Source: Terfezia claveryi
Lineage: Eukaryota; Ascomycota; Pezizomycetes; Pezizales; Pezizaceae
DNA: 64,000 nt
Reading direction: 5' to 3'
NCBI GenBank assembly: GCA_015179025.1
Contig: WHUX01000099.1
Span: forward strand, 62,001-126,000
Below, piece by piece: positions 11,828 through 20,909 of this stretch. The notes beneath the pieces were generated by a model that was given only the letters and a program-made list of their open reading frames with translations, was not told the DNA's origin and made no database searches. Both the position numbers and the translations under genes were made by a program. Positions within the stretch are counted from its first letter, which is position 1, and every line of letters starts with the position of its first letter.

Positions 11828-12308
11828 CTAGTTGGTGTGTTCCGGGGATATTAAGGAGCTCTCAGGTCCTTAGTCGGGCGTGATGGCCTACCACAAGATT
11901 TCAGAAAGGGAAGGAATAGTTGTGGACAGAATTGTGGACAGAAGCAAGCTGACATTCAAGCTTGCAAGGATTTCAAGGATATGCTTTTGAAAAAAAAAAA
12001 GGGGAGCTAGGAGTTTGGTGATGCAGCATGCGGAGATGAAATCTATCCGGAACTTTTTCACACAACAAACGTATATCTGGATTAACTCCACGCATACGAC
12101 TGGGCTAGGTACCGGTATTAGCTGATCAAATTGCTAAAATAAAAACTAATTAAGCGGTTAACTCGGTTGGTACATATGTAGGTAGTAGGAGACTCTTATG
12201 CCAAGTCCTTACCGGTACTTCTTCTCCACGTGGAACTAGCCGAAGCTGGTACCGGTAGCTTTCTAGACTCGCATGCCACTAGGTATGTATATACAAATCC
12301 TAAATTTT
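11828..12308. other. Intergenic, CDS1 upstream region / GNAT 3' side
   Basis: The 480 bp separates two minus-strand genes. A 12-A run lies near 11988-12002. No gene or repeat was recognised. Confidence 0.4.
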
Positions 12309-13024
12309 CTACACGACAGCAGAGCCTTTACTGGCCAGCTTCTTTAGTTGGTCCCCATCAACTCGCATTGTTTGCCATTCAGACATACACTTCGCGCCTA
12401 TATTCTCGCTCTCACTTAAATATCAATGGTCAGCTTGCATCCCTACCTACCAGATGTGCCAAGAACTTACTAGAAATTGATGCTTGGGGTATTCCACTTC
12501 AACACACTCCATTCCAGTCTTCCTCCGTTTATCCTCTCGACCTCTCTGGCAAGAGCAGTAATCAATGCTGTACCATACCCTCTTCCACGGTATTTTTCTT
12601 GGACAAAGAGATCTTCAAGCCATATACCAGGAGCAGCACGCCATGTGGAATAATTGTGGAAGTAGAGAGCTATACCAGCAGGGGAGGCTAAATTTGAAGG
12701 AATAATATAAGCTTGGCTGAAGGAATAGTAATAGGAGGAGAAATACATACCCTCATCATCTCTGGAGAAAAGCAGGAGAGCCTTTGCATAAGCCGGACCG
12801 GGCTGCTGGGGGTTGAACCCCAGGGTCATCAGGAGTTTCTCTTCCGTTGCCTCAACAGACTCAAGCTTTTTCTCATATATGGCAAGCTCTTTAACGAGGT
12901 TGAGTATGTGATGCATATCTGGTTATGATTGAACAAGTCAGTGGGTCTATATATGCTACATTCTGTTATACATACCATCTTTGATTGCATATCGAATGTG
13001 GAAGTCTGTTGATGGTGAAGCCAT
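12309..13024 (-). CDS. GNAT-family N-acetyltransferase, diamine acetyltransferase-like
   Basis: An acetyl-CoA-dependent N-acetyltransferase most like the spermidine/spermine (SSAT) group; the true substrate is not known from sequence. The first exon opens MASPSTDFHIRYAIKD at 13024 and is spliced to MHHILNLVKELAIYEKKLES. The middle holds the group's hallmark YSTWRAAPGIWLEDLFV and the acetyl-CoA loop RGRGYGTAL. The last intron starts GTAAGT and ends with an unusual TTTAAG acceptor, restoring NTPSINFYESENIGAKCMSE and a stop at 12309. About 170 residues, as usual for the family. No signal peptide, so probably cytosolic. Confidence 0.85.
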
Positions 13025-13523
13025 TGCGTAGGGGTCGATCTGTTGGTCTCGATAATGAGGTTTATATCTCCGCTGAGTACCGCTACCGCTGCCTTCACAA
13101 GTAGTGAGGTTCCTTAGTGGGGCAATTTTTATCCTTGTCGCTGCTACCTATAGCCGGGTTCCGAGAATTAAGTTTGAATGCTTGGGAATGAACTCGTAGA
13201 GGGACTAATTAATGATGGCTTCTCTGAAACCAACCAGACTACTCTGAAACATATCTGGTCGTGAATACGAATTCCTACCATATATAGAAATTAAACTAGA
13301 CTACACAAAACGCCTTTGTCCAAAAACAAAGAGGGACTTCATTGTCCATTTATAAGAGCCACCTTCACTTGTACATTAACGAAGTTCATTTCTCACTGCT
13401 CACAAGCGTCGATAGGTTTATACGGTCGGACTTCAACAGTTGCACATACACTTGTATATATAAAAATATTTCTTACCTAGGGATTTCATTCTTTCATTCT
13501 TGATCTAGATCCAATAGAGAATC
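13025..13523. other. Divergent intergenic region between the GNAT gene and an unknown gene
   Basis: Contains the presumed promoters of two divergent genes and one flanked micro-insertion (13222-13250, listed separately). A TATATATAAAAATAT stretch at 13454-13468 lies about 60-70 bp upstream of the 13524 start and may be a TATA-like element. Confidence 0.45.
13222..13250 (-). mobile_element. Micro-insertion, TAGTCTGG family, flanked by direct repeats
   Basis: An 11-bp core (13231-13241; TAGTCTGGTTG on the minus strand) sits exactly between two copies of CTCTGAAAC (13222-13230 and 13242-13250). It is the only flanked copy outside the 33-57 kb cluster. Confidence 0.7.
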
Positions 13524-14279
13524 ATGCCCTCTCCTCCCGGAAACCTTCCTCGTCACAAGGAGGATATCATCCGCATTATCGACCTGGCTTTTGTGAAGTT
13601 CGAGCGCCGATTGCAAGACTGCTTAGACGAAGCCTCGGAAAGAATTGTGACCGAAGCTGAAACAGCTCAAGCATATGTCAAGGGCCAGCTGAGTCTTTTG
13701 AAGTCAAATATCCTGAAGGGTCTGGATGACCCTGAAACAGGAGCAGCGCCGAGGAGGAGGCACGCAGCATCCTTGGTGCGCACAGAACCACCGATGAAGA
13801 GAACGTGGCCTGCCGAAAATGCCTTAGGTGTATCATCAAGTGCGACAGCAAAAAAGAAGACCAGATACAGCAATATCGGCATAGATGAAGCGCGACGAGA
13901 ACTTGCTGCTGAGAGCAGCGCGCAAAAGCAGCAGCTTGCAATTGAGAAGAAAGGTGCTAGAAAAGGACAGCGTGAGAAGAGCGCCAAGAAAAGCCAGCCC
14001 TTAGCTGAGAAAGGCACGGCTGATAGTGGTGGGAAGAAGGCCGGAGACCCACCTGCAAGCGCAAGTGAAAGTAGCAGTGAAGCAGAGGAAGAAGACGAAT
14101 CGGCAGGATCAGAACATGACCTGTACAGCACTGAGACTGAAAGTTCGGACAGTGAAGGCTATAAAACCCCACCATCACCTACGCCGACTGAGAGGAGGGA
14201 GTCACGCACCCTGGCAGACCGGAAGTCTGATCCGCGGGTGTCCTACTCTGGGGCTCCTATACGCGGTTTACAGGCTTGA
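13524..14279 (+). CDS. Hypothetical charged protein, function unknown
   Basis: A single-exon frame of 251 residues that I do not recognise. The first 70 residues could form a helix (DIIRIIDLAFVKFERRLQDC and onwards). The middle is Lys/Glu/Ala-rich with possible nuclear localisation clusters (ATAKKKTRYSN, KKGARKGQREKSAKKSQ). The end is an acidic Ser/Glu tract (SESSSEAEEEDESAGSE) and a Pro/Thr-rich tail. There is no membrane segment or signal peptide. The composition suggests a nuclear or chromatin-associated, largely disordered protein, but that is only inference. It is convergent with the METTL4-like gene and a TATA-like stretch precedes the start. Confidence 0.55.
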   Translation: MPSPPGNLPRHKEDIIRIIDLAFVKFERRLQDCLDEASERIVTEAETAQAYVKGQLSLLKSNILKGLDDPETGAAPRRRHAASLVRTEPPMKRTWPAENALGVSSSATAKKKTRYSNIGIDEARRELAAESSAQKQQLAIEKKGARKGQREKSAKKSQPLAEKGTADSGGKKAGDPPASASESSSEAEEEDESAGSEHDLYSTETESSDSEGYKTPPSPTPTERRESRTLADRKSDPRVSYSGAPIRGLQA

Positions 14280-14476
14280 GCGCGTACCACGAAGCATTGG
14301 TCGTTATAGAAGTTAAAGCTAGACAAATAACTGTGAAGAAATCAAGGACACCGGTTATCTTGTGCTTGGGTATCCTAGATTCCGGAAACCACTCACGCAA
14401 TGTATTTCGTTAATGGAGGATATTCAATATATCTAGTTGGCTGACTATCTCCATCTGCTTTCTTCGTTGTCGCAAA

Positions 14477-15782
14477 TCAGGCCGGTACCCAATGCTCAGA
14501 CGCATTAAACTTGATGCTTTCATCACCCCAAGTAAACCAGCCCTCCACGAGGTGCCTCCCAAATATCTCACAAGCTGTGTAATTCATAGGCAAAAAAGAC
14601 TTAATCACGTCTTCTCAAAAAGTCTATTGTGAGTATTGTGTGTGATACAAAATGAAGTTCCTATAGAGCTGGGTTGGGGACCTCACCTTTTAGACAGGGT
14701 TTCCTCGAATGTAGGTCGGGGACAGCAACAATCACTTTCTGTGGCATCCTACTGACACGGGGTTGTGGCGAACTTCCCCTTGACCCTTCCACGATTGGGG
14801 ACGGAAAACGCTCCCCATCATTGCCCCTCCTCCATTTATTATCAACTCCCAATTGCTTTTTTGCAGGAGGCTTCCGCCCAAAGAGCAGTAGTTCATACGG
14901 TTTTCTCATCACACTATCCAGGTTGAATATTGGTTCCCCCGACTTTGTAACCTTTAACCAAATCCATTCCCCTGCATATTCAAGGCCCCACTTTGGAAAT
15001 AGTCTCTGATGAACAAACTGCCTCCACTTTGGCTTATTTGTTATCCATACCCCAACGATCCCATTTTCACGCAGGGACGATTCTAGTGGGAGAAGCAGTA
15101 GGTCCTTATGATTTGGAAGGGTATCATATGTAGACTTGCTGCGTTCCGCGGAACGATTTGGCCAAGGGGGATCCAAAAGAATAAAATCGAACAGGCCAAT
15201 GTTAGTTGCATACTTGGACCAGATACCTATTGACGATTGCACCGGGGCTAGCAGAAAGCTCGACCTAGGGGGAATGATGAAATTGTGGGTATCGACACTA
15301 GCAGTAGTTATTGTCAGGCTGTGATAATGGTTTGAAGAATTTCGGATGATTGACTGGTATATGTCTGTAATGTCGAAAGAAGCACCGGTATCATATTCTG
15401 AAATATCTAGAGGCTCGTCTGAAGGTGACTGCAAGAGGCCCAGGTTCGATTTGAAGCCATGTATCATGAAGGGAAACAATAGCCCATGAGTGTCGATAGC
15501 TCTAGTTTTCCTCTCCAGACACCAGTCTTGTCTATGCTCTTTCCGTATCTTATCCAAAGCACCCACTATGGCCTCCCTCAGCGTGTTATGGATATCCAGA
15601 AGTTCTTGATTGAAAACGAATTTGGGGTCCTTCGGCTCAGGGAGGATGTGCGGTGCGGCAAGTGGGTCAACAGACAGCAACCTTAGCGGAGAAGAGCCGG
15701 ATATGGAGGCTGGAATATCAAGCAGAATAACACTCTTGTCGGGTGATGCATATAGCAAGGACTGCTGCTGCTGGTGTTCCAT
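14477..15782 (-). CDS. MT-A70 family adenine-N6 methyltransferase, METTL4-like
   Basis: A SAM-dependent methyltransferase of the MT-A70 superfamily. Exon 1 (15782 to about 14680) carries the catalytic DPPW motif in FDFILLDPPWPNRSAERSK, preceded by a long N-terminal part. It is followed by GVWITNKPKWRQFV, GLEYAGEWIWLKVTKSGEP and KPYELLLFGRKP, which match the METTL4 branch rather than METTL3 or METTL14. A final exon, joined through an acceptor ending GAGAAG, adds the FGRHLVEGWFTWGDESIKF block that closes METTL4 proteins and stops at 14477. METTL4 relatives methylate U2 snRNA adenosine; a role on DNA adenine has been claimed and disputed. It is divergent from PEX12 across 206 bp. Confidence 0.85.
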
Positions 15783-15988
15783 CTATGTTTAATTAGAACT
15801 CTGTCGTTGACTGCGCGACGGTTGTGGGTGACTTAGTAATATTCTCTGTGTAGTTAGCGGCACGAAACACCCTCGTCAGCAGCTTCAGCGAACCTCGGTT
15901 TCGCCCTGACTAGAGTCAAAACAAAGCTCCACCTGCAACTCGAACAGCACATCGTGCCGACAAACTGTTCGAACTGCCTTGCGCCAAA
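15783..15988. promoter_or_regulatory. Short divergent promoter region, METTL4-like gene / PEX12
   Basis: Only 206 bp separate the two start codons, so the promoters must be adjacent or shared. No clear TATA element or operator was recognised. Confidence 0.5.
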
Positions 15989-17400
15989 ATGGAGTTCATG
16001 AGCAACTCGTCGGGATTCGATGAGAATAAACCAAGCTTATTCGGTATACAAATCCCTTGGACCGAATTTTATACCCATGATAAGACAGAACATAGAGCTG
16101 ATTCTTTGTATTTTTGATCTACAGAACTCATCAGTGAGACGCAGCTACGCGACCTTCTCGAGCCGTCAGTCCGGTATCTTCTGGGCGCCGTTACTGAGCG
16201 ACATCCACGATACCTCATTCACATCTTCAATCGCTTCGATGAAGCATACGCACTTGTTATGCTCCTTGTGGAGCGACACTACCTCAAAACATGGGGAGGA
16301 AGCTTTACAGAGAACTTCTATGGGATGAAGAGGGAACGTGTTCTTGCAGTCCCTAATCTACCAAGAGCAAGTGCTGCGGCGCCGGATGTATTGAGGGAGG
16401 CGACAAAGCTTGGGAAGAAGGATATCTGGAAATCGCTGTTTATGATTGTGGGGGTGCCGTATCTGAAGCGCAAGCTGGATGACGCATATGAGATACATGC
16501 TGGGGGCGCTGCTGCCAATTTATTCGGGTCGAGCTATTCGCGGAGGGATCAATTGCGGGAAGGCGTATGTTTGCTCATCTGCCCCTCAGTCCTATAAGCC
16601 AAGTCCTCATATTTGCTGACTGAAATGTTGGCTGAAATAGGCAACAATACAAGAGAAGATAAGACACTGGCTCAAGATAATACTACGAAAGATATACCCC
16701 ACTCTCAATGCAATATATCACCTCTCCGTGCTCTTCTTCAACCTTGCATACCTCTTCGACAAATCCCATTATCACACACCCTTCCACTGCCTCATCAAAC
16801 TCCGAATGAGGAGGTTAAATGAGGCCGATTATGTATATTGCCCAGCCCCGACACCAACAGAGGATACAAAACTAACATGTACTTCTCCAGCGCGCCCATG
16901 AGCTCACCAACAACGCCTCCTCTCGCCACCCTGGTCTTCCCTCCCTTACCCTTACCTCCCTTCTCAACCCCGCCTTCCTCTCTAAGGTCCTCTTTCCCAA
17001 GCTTATGGACTCCCTGAAACTCCTCCTCCCTACCTCCATTTTTTTCCTAAAATTCCTTGAATGGTGGTATGCCTCAGACTTTGCCAAACAGCTCTCAGCA
17101 AAGACCAATGCTGCAATTGAGCTTCCCCCACCGAAACAGGGACCTACACCACCAGCAGAGAAGGAAATGAAGGCCATGCCAAAGGGAGTGAAGGTGGTGG
17201 GGTTACCGAAGGATAGCAAGTGCTGCCCTATTTGTAAGGAGGAGATCACCAATCCAACGGCTACACAGACGGGATATGTGTTTTGTTACCCCTGCCTCTT
17301 CAAGTGGGTTAATGAGGGAGGGGATGGGGAGGGCAGGTGTCCGGTCACGGGAGTTAAGTTATTGAATGGAGTTAATGGTTTAAGGAGGTTAATGGTATAA
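15989..17400 (+). CDS. PEX12: Peroxin-12, peroxisomal RING ubiquitin ligase subunit
   Basis: Part of the Pex2-Pex10-Pex12 ligase in the peroxisomal membrane that ubiquitinates the Pex5 receptor for recycling. The start [18 protein letters not shown] is spliced to [20 protein letters not shown]. Further exons read [17 protein letters not shown] and [18 protein letters not shown], with introns at about 16044-16125, 16565-16639 and 16829-16890. Hydrophobic helices lie near [15 protein letters not shown] and [19 protein letters not shown]. The C-terminal RING is the reduced Pex12 type, with CPIC, CYPC and CPVTG visible. The protein ends at 17400. About 400 residues are expected for the family, and this fits. 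Confidence 0.93.
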
Positions 17401-17832
17401 GGCCCTATATTGGCTGATGTTACCTATACATTACAAATTTGTACTTTTTGGAATATCAATTTGGAAGCACCATTGTCGGTTGTTTTGACTTTAGCGGTTG
17501 CTCAGTTCTTATTGTTTTTGTATATCTATATTATATACACATGTAGTTATGTATGCATTTGGGGAGTTATTATGCTAAGGAGATGCAAAATACAATTGAA
17601 GCTATGAACCGAGATATTCGTAAATGAGTAGTGTTGACGCTAAAAGTTCAAATTGCATGTCTACCGCATCAATTCCAGAATACGAACGCCAAATTGCGCA
17701 ACCAAAAACCAGCCAAAACCCAAGGGCCTCCTAATATAGAGGCGTATCAAATGTCCTCCTATCCCATGAGCATGCGGACAATCCTACCCAGTGCTTTACT
17801 ATTGCATGCTCATACCTCACTACTATCAAAAT
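17401..17832. other. Convergent intergenic region, PEX12 / DUF202 gene
   Basis: AT-rich 3' flanks of two convergent genes. No gene or repeat was recognised. Confidence 0.4.
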
Positions 17833-18605
17833 CAAGAAGACTCTCGGTGTGGTTGTGCAATCAAGAATACACAAGTCGCTATAATAGTCGCCGACACTAT
17901 CGCGATAATCTATCACCATTATATAAGTACACATCGGTTACTTCATTGATGCATTTATATGTTTGGAACTTACTATCTGCGTCTTATATCCACTCTGCAC
18001 CAACGCCCGCTTCACTCTATATCTTTCGACAGTCTTGAAATAATTTCCCAATCCGGTAAACAGGCACAGGACCGCCATAATCCAGAATATAAGCCCTAGG
18101 GGCAATGCCATTCGTCGTTCTATATCGCTGGCGGGCGTGCGTAGTTGAATGGAGAGGACTATGGCCATCGCGATGATGGCTAAGTAGATCGAGAGACGAA
18201 GCCATGACAAAAAATCTGAGATTTTCAGTCAGAATCGTTACACTTTAAAGTTGAGGGGACTCTCTCGGTGTGACGTACTTCGCTCGTTTGCGCAATGGTC
18301 TCGAGCATCTGAAGCAGCATTCTCAAAGATGAGGGGGGAGATCAATGGTAGGGTGAATATGGGACAGCGCTCGTCAAATCTAGACATGAAAACGATAAAT
18401 ACCATTAGTTTCTAGAATCCTGTAACATAGCCAGTTGTAATATTAACAAATAGAGGGTAACTTACTCAGAGACTAACACCGGCTTAGGTCCAAACGTCCC
18501 ATAGTCACTGTAGCTGCTGTTTCCAAAATATTCTGGATCATTTCTGTGATTTGTACATGCAATTGTTGTCGCTCGACTTATACTTATCGTCTGCGAATTC
18601 GACAT
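17833..18605 (-). CDS. DUF202 domain membrane protein
   Basis: A small membrane protein of unknown biochemical role. Four exons were placed. The first opens MSNSQTISISRATTIACTNH at 18605. The second holds the domain entry ENAASDARDHCANER. The third gives NFLSWLRLSIYLAIIAMAIV and the second helix LGLIFWIMAVLCLFTGLGNYF. A last exon at 17833 to about 17913 gives a third helix, IIAIVSATIIATCVFLIAQP, and ends HRESS. The motif ANER-x-FLSWLR is diagnostic of DUF202; here Asn replaces the usual Thr (ERNF rather than ERTF). Three predicted membrane segments match the family. The start lies next to a tandemly duplicated 28-bp leader segment. Confidence 0.83.
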
Positions 18606-19024
18606 GATGTTCGACTCATTCAAGCTGTAAGGAAAAACCCGACTCATTCAAGCTGTAAGGAAAACCCGACTCTGTCACGCAAAGGAAAGGCCCGGGGAAC
18701 GCCATGGTGATTAAATCTAGATTTGTTGTCTGGCCACCGGCACGAGCACCTGAGCTCTTCTCCCATCTAGCTTCCAGCTCGAAGCGTAGGGTCCTCGGTA
18801 AGGAAAAAGGAAAAAATCCGGGAAATTTTAATTATGTGCGGGTAAGTCATCTCATGCGCATTTGATCTCATCTGCTCGGCTTCTCTGTCCACTTTGGGCT
18901 TAGCCAAGACACTAGCGGCATAGGTTTTTATTCACTGAGCCACTCTGCCTGCGGCCTCGAACTTCGCCTTCCAGAGGAGCTTCCTTCTGCGCTATTACTT
19001 CCGTCCTCTAGACGATCAGCTGCT
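18606..19024. promoter_or_regulatory. Divergent promoter region, DUF202 gene / RPB6
   Basis: About 420 bp between divergent start codons. It begins with a 28-bp tandem duplication (18613-18667). The rest shows no recognised regulatory motif. Confidence 0.45.
18613..18667. repeat. Tandem duplication (28 and 27 bp) just upstream of the DUF202 start
   Basis: GACTCATTCAAGCTGTAAGG followed by AAAAACCC (18613-18640) is repeated head to tail at 18641-18667 with one A fewer. It lies 8 bp upstream of the DUF202 gene ATG, so in its leader or core promoter. Confidence 0.85.
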
Positions 19025-19700
19025 ATGTCTGACTACGGTGGAGACGATGGTGGAGACGAGTATGTCTCTCATATTCCATTACCTAGCCTGCATCACGAGT
19101 TCCATTCGAGCTGACCGGGCACTGTCATAGCTACCATGACGCCTATGAACCCGAGTACGATGACCAAGAGATCCTCGAGGAGCCCAACGAAGAGCTCGAT
19201 GCCGAAGGCTACGGTGAGCGCAGCGAAGGCCTACAAAATGGAGTGAATGGCCATCATGACTTCATCGCCTCTGGTGATCCTGCGGCCTCCGCAGCAGCAT
19301 CGGGCAAGTTCAAGGATGGAAAGGACTTTGACAAATTGGCCGTGCCGAAGGACAAGAGGACTACTACACCCTACATGACAAAGTATGAAAAGGCGAGGTT
19401 ATTGGGTACCAGGGCTTTGCAGATTAGGTATGGAACCGAATGGGAAAGAGTGCGTATAAGAATTAAGAACTGGGCTGACGTCTTACATAGTATGAATGCA
19501 CCAGTTCTCGTGGATTTGGAAGGAGAGACAGATCCATTGCAGATTGCTCTGAAGGAGTTGAGCCAGAAGAAAATTCCACTTGTGGTCAGGAGGTTCTTGC
19601 CAGATGGGCAGTGCGTGTTCCCCCACTCGAACCTTATAATCTATGAATATTGACGAGCGATTACAGCTACGAGGATTGGACTTGTGATGAATTGATATAG
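19025..19700 (+). CDS. RPB6: RNA polymerase I/II/III shared subunit RPABC2 (Rpb6)
   Basis: The omega-related assembly subunit common to the three nuclear RNA polymerases. A first exon ([12 protein letters not shown]) is followed by an acidic region ([20 protein letters not shown]). The conserved core reads [20 protein letters not shown] and [20 protein letters not shown]. The last junction uses donor GTGCGT within CCAGATGGGCA and acceptor ATTACAG, restoring [18 protein letters not shown] and a stop at 19700; this ending is nearly invariant in eukaryotes. The frame also contains an insertion after the conserved LQIRYG, ending [13 protein letters not shown], probably an unspliced short intron read through. 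A second shared polymerase subunit, RPB12, lies at the left edge of the window. Confidence 0.93.
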
Positions 19701-20909
19701 AGCATCTAGCATCACTGACCTCCTCATGTGTTTCCTTTCCGGTTATCAGGCTTCACCTACTGACTGGCGCTTTATTATTCACCAAGATGGGCTGGTGAAA
19801 TGATATGGTGAAGAATCTACTTCTTTGGAGTTTTGCCTACAGTCATTGGGATTACATACGGCTTGTTTGTTTGTCTACTTAAGATCAACTAGAGACATGA
19901 TATTTGTGTCGCTGGAGATCTAGCATAACATAACGAGAGATAAATCGTACTGGTTCTCTGTTCATATCATGGTTTTTTTATAAGCATTTTCTTTGTCCTC
20001 AAAACTTGTTCATTAAAACAGTCTAATTGCATTGAGATAGATAACTGCGTTTTCTAAATTCTTTATGTACCGAAAGAGAGGATACGTTTGATCTGCGCAG
20101 TAACTCAGCTATAACAAGCATCTCGAGAAATACTGGGGAAATACCCTCGCTACGGCATGTCTTGTTCTTTGCGCGTGACAAGGTCGAACCAACAAAGATG
20201 TGTTATGGAGACCAATACTTGCGCATGTGACGGGAAGGGTATCACATACTAAAAGCACAAGGTTGTTTTTAAAAACAACTTTATTACGTATCGTATCGTA
20301 TCGTATCGTACAGATATCCTCCCCCCTCATTCCTCCAGAACCAAGGATACCTAATATCGATATGCCACCGTCCTCTTCCAGTCCTGTAAGATAAAGAAAC
20401 CTTGAAAGAAGTGTAACCCGCACTGATTCCCAACCCCTCATCTCGAACCCACAAGGGCCAGATCCAGGTCAGGCGCCCAGCAATGGGTTTCCGTAGAATC
20501 CTCTTCACCAGCGCCGAAAACCAATCCGAATATCGTTATATCCGGCTTGTTGTTTCAAAATTATTGGATGTAGATAGGCCCTGGCGGTGACTGTGGAGAG
20601 GAAAGAATGCCTCAAGGATGGTGGCGGTGTTTATATAGCACTTAGAGTGAGCGGGCTTGGCGAGAAAAGCTTGGCGGATATATTTGTGGAAATTTATTTT
20701 CCGTTCTCATTGGGTTACCCTCAAGGGAAACTATCTCCATATTTGGGGCAAGTTGAATAACCGACAAAAGAATTGGCGGAAAGAAAGTTATATATAAGTT
20801 ATACAAAAAGCACGAGCAGTTTCCCCAATGTAACAAAAGCGAATGAGGTCAAATTTTATGAAATCTATATCATTTCATTAGCGAGAATAAACTTGATAAA
20901 CTTGACTTT
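19701..20909. other. Convergent intergenic region, RPB6 / IQW1-like gene
   Basis: About 1.2 kb with no convincing gene. A CGTAT pentanucleotide microsatellite occupies 20287-20310. Short frames on the minus strand around 20109-20508 overlap the microsatellite and look accidental. Confidence 0.4.
20287..20310. repeat. CGTAT pentanucleotide microsatellite
   Basis: Almost five perfect copies of CGTAT in a row in the gap between RPB6 and the IQW1-like gene. Confidence 0.85.
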
